Positions 5,262-6,571 of a stretch of 6,571 bases of DNA are shown piece by piece. The notes under the pieces are model-generated. The model ran no database searches. It saw nothing but the letters and a program-made list of their open reading frames with translations, and was not told the DNA's origin. The first letter of the stretch is position 1. Each line of letters begins with the position of its first letter. Where the stretch lies: contig CAJTYD010000098.1 of the NCBI GenBank assembly GCA_910583775.1, forward strand, positions 1 through 6,571. Direction: 5' to 3'. This DNA comes from an uncultured Muribaculaceae bacterium. GTDB lineage: Bacteria > Bacteroidota > Bacteroidia > Bacteroidales > Muribaculaceae. The translations under genes were made by a program, and so were the position numbers.

Positions 5262-6515
5262 ATGGACAGAGAAATAAAACCGAAATACAGGAAGCTCAGG
5301 AAGATTCTGATGATAGCCGTTCCGGCCGTTATAATAATCGCGGGCATTGTGGCTGCTTTCGTCAGCTCCTCTTCCACTTCTTATCAGACGGATTCAAAGA
5401 CAATAACATTCGGGGAGGTAACGAAAGGGGAATTCAACGACTTCATCCGTTTCGCCGGAAAGGTAGAGACCGGCACAATCGTTCAGGTCTCATCGATAGA
5501 GACGGGGGTTGTGGTGAAAAAATGGGTCGAGGAGGGCGCTATGGTTAATGAAGGGGATATAATCCTTACTCTCGACAATCCTAACCTTCAGGAACAGATT
5601 CTCACTTCCGAGTCGCAGCTCGCGGAACGGCAGAATATGCTCCGGGAGACTGAGTTAGCCATGGACAAGGAGAGGCTTCAGATGCGCCAGGATCTTCTCA
5701 GCTCCCGGACAGAGGTGAACAGACTCGGTCGTATTCTCAACCAACAGAAGGAACTCTATGCGGAAAAGCTCGTATCTAAAGAGGAATATACGAAGGCCAA
5801 AGAGGATTACGATCTTGCAAAAGAGAAGATGGAGCTCCTTAAGGAACGGATTCATCAGGACGAGTCTTACCGTTCGGTGCAGGTTAGGATGATGCGCGAA
5901 AGTCTGGAGAATATGCAGCGCAGTTTCGCATTGGTGAGAAACCGCGCCGACAACCTGAATATCAAGGCGTCTCACAGTGGTCAGCTCGGCACTCTCAACG
6001 CTGAGTTAGGACAGAACGTCGCTGCCGGGCAGCTTGTGGGACAGATCAATATCCTCGACAATTACAAGATAACCGCCAACATCGACGAGCATTATATCGA
6101 CCGAATCACCCCCGGGCTTACGGGGGAGATCGACCGCAACGGAGCGAAGATGGCAGTCTCAGTCAAGAAGATATACCCTGAGGTGAATTCGGGCCATTTC
6201 AGAATCGACCTTTCGCTTGACTCTCCCCTCCCCTCCAATATCCGCGTGGGGCAAAGCTTCTATATCGACCTTCGTCTCGGAGACCCGGCTCAGGCAGTGC
6301 TCGTGCCTAAAGGGCAATTCTACCAGGCGTCGGGCGGCAACTGGGCTTATGTCGTGGATGCCGACGGGAAGGGAGCCACAAAGCGTAAGATCAAGATCGA
6401 CCGTCAGAATCCTGATTACTATGAAGTAATCGAGGGGCTGACTCCCGGAGAGAGAATAATAACCAGCGACTGCTCCCGGTTCGGAGAAGCCGACAGAATC
6501 ATTATCGAACAATAA
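5262..6515 (+). CDS. HlyD/MacA-type periplasmic adaptor (membrane fusion) protein, 417 aa
   Basis: This protein links an inner-membrane transporter to the TolC-like channel. An N-terminal basic stretch precedes one membrane anchor (about 15-34). A split lipoyl-like domain (about 68-107, with TGVVVKKWVEEGAMVNEGD, and 229-262, with HSGQLGTLNAELGQNVAAG) flanks a long coiled-coil hairpin (about 108-225, rich in Glu, Lys and Arg). A beta-barrel (about 265-345) and a membrane-proximal domain (about 346-417, with VLVPKGQFY and EGLTPGERI) complete the standard order. Length is normal for the family. The ATG at 5262 follows an AGAGAGGAC stretch that can act as ribosome site, 12 bases after the TolC stop. 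A MacB-like ABC transporter is the usual partner and is expected downstream, beyond the window, so MacA-like is more likely than an RND adaptor, though not proven. Confidence 0.9.
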   Translation: MDREIKPKYRKLRKILMIAVPAVIIIAGIVAAFVSSSSTSYQTDSKTITFGEVTKGEFNDFIRFAGKVETGTIVQVSSIETGVVVKKWVEEGAMVNEGDIILTLDNPNLQEQILTSESQLAERQNMLRETELAMDKERLQMRQDLLSSRTEVNRLGRILNQQKELYAEKLVSKEEYTKAKEDYDLAKEKMELLKERIHQDESYRSVQVRMMRESLENMQRSFALVRNRADNLNIKASHSGQLGTLNAELGQNVAAGQLVGQINILDNYKITANIDEHYIDRITPGLTGEIDRNGAKMAVSVKKIYPEVNSGHFRIDLSLDSPLPSNIRVGQSFYIDLRLGDPAQAVLVPKGQFYQASGGNWAYVVDADGKGATKRKIKIDRQNPDYYEVIEGLTPGERIITSDCSRFGEADRIIIEQ

Positions 6516-6571
6516 TGCCAGACAGGTATAGAGCTTGTTCCTTAAAATTTCAAGGTCGTAGGGGCGGCGAT
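6516..6571 (+). other. Short unassigned right edge after the adaptor gene
   Basis: An ATG at 6515-6517 overlaps the adaptor's TAA stop, and its frame stays open for the 19 codons left (MPDRYRACSLKF...). This does not resemble the start of an ABC ATPase or permease, which I would expect next. It is either intergenic or the start of an unrecognised gene cut off by the window. Confidence 0.25.

Noticed and set aside
5024..5548. 174-codon plus-strand frame bridging the TolC and adaptor genes
   Set aside because: It overlaps two well-supported genes in another frame. Its composition, rich in Arg and Gly, is typical of an out-of-frame shadow.
1..6571. CRISPR array or defence system
   Set aside because: No regularly spaced repeats and no Cas, restriction, retron or other defence-type protein are visible.

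Overview
The window looks like a member of the Bacteroidota, most likely Bacteroidales. Three things point there: promoters with the phylum's -33/-7 pattern (TTTG, about 20 bases, then TAnnTTTG), weak Shine-Dalgarno sequences, and a BspA-type leucine-rich-repeat lipoprotein with an acidic stretch after the lipid-modified cysteine. It divides into two parts that meet at about 2430-2440 and differ in base composition. The left part is AT-rich; the coding part on the right is clearly richer in GC.

Left part (1-2438). Three genes are all read on the minus strand: a BspA-like surface lipoprotein (1836-1075), a secreted protein broken by a one-base frameshift (1016-379), and a small unknown protein (282-40). 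In front of the lipoprotein gene is a non-coding stretch of about 270 bases with a -7-like box (2112-2105), a GNRA-capped hairpin right at the predicted start of transcription, a 120-base imperfect hairpin and a 16-base perfect palindrome. It looks like a structured RNA or a long structured leader. Between it and the junction, a gene-free stretch carries three GGTCRCC repeats and a terminator, followed by the 3' half of a tRNA with anticodon CAT.

Junction (2430-2440). The tRNA 3' half begins exactly where a sensor histidine kinase gene stops being kinase-like, inside its H-box (Met-Thr-His). The sequence shared by the two is GACTCAT, the tRNA anticodon loop plus two stem bases. The simplest reading is that a tRNA-targeting integrative element inserted at a secondary site in the kinase gene. 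In that case the left part is one end of the element, and the rest of the kinase lies beyond its other end, outside the window. A chimeric assembly join must be excluded.

Right part (2438-6571). This is a regulated efflux locus. On the minus strand, a response regulator (receiver plus Fis-type helix-turn-helix, no AAA+ domain) overlaps the start of the truncated kinase by 11 bases. Divergent from it, on the plus strand, are a TolC-like outer-membrane factor and, 12 bases later, a HlyD/MacA-type periplasmic adaptor. Such pairs normally precede ABC transporter genes, expected past the right edge. The 507-base divergent intergenic region holds two Bacteroidota-type promoters, a 19-base operator-like inverted repeat in front of the efflux promoter, and a GC-rich, nested-palindrome block of about 155 bases with near-perfect terminal inverted repeats. 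If the junction is genuine, the regulator has lost its partner kinase and control of the efflux genes is probably altered in this strain.
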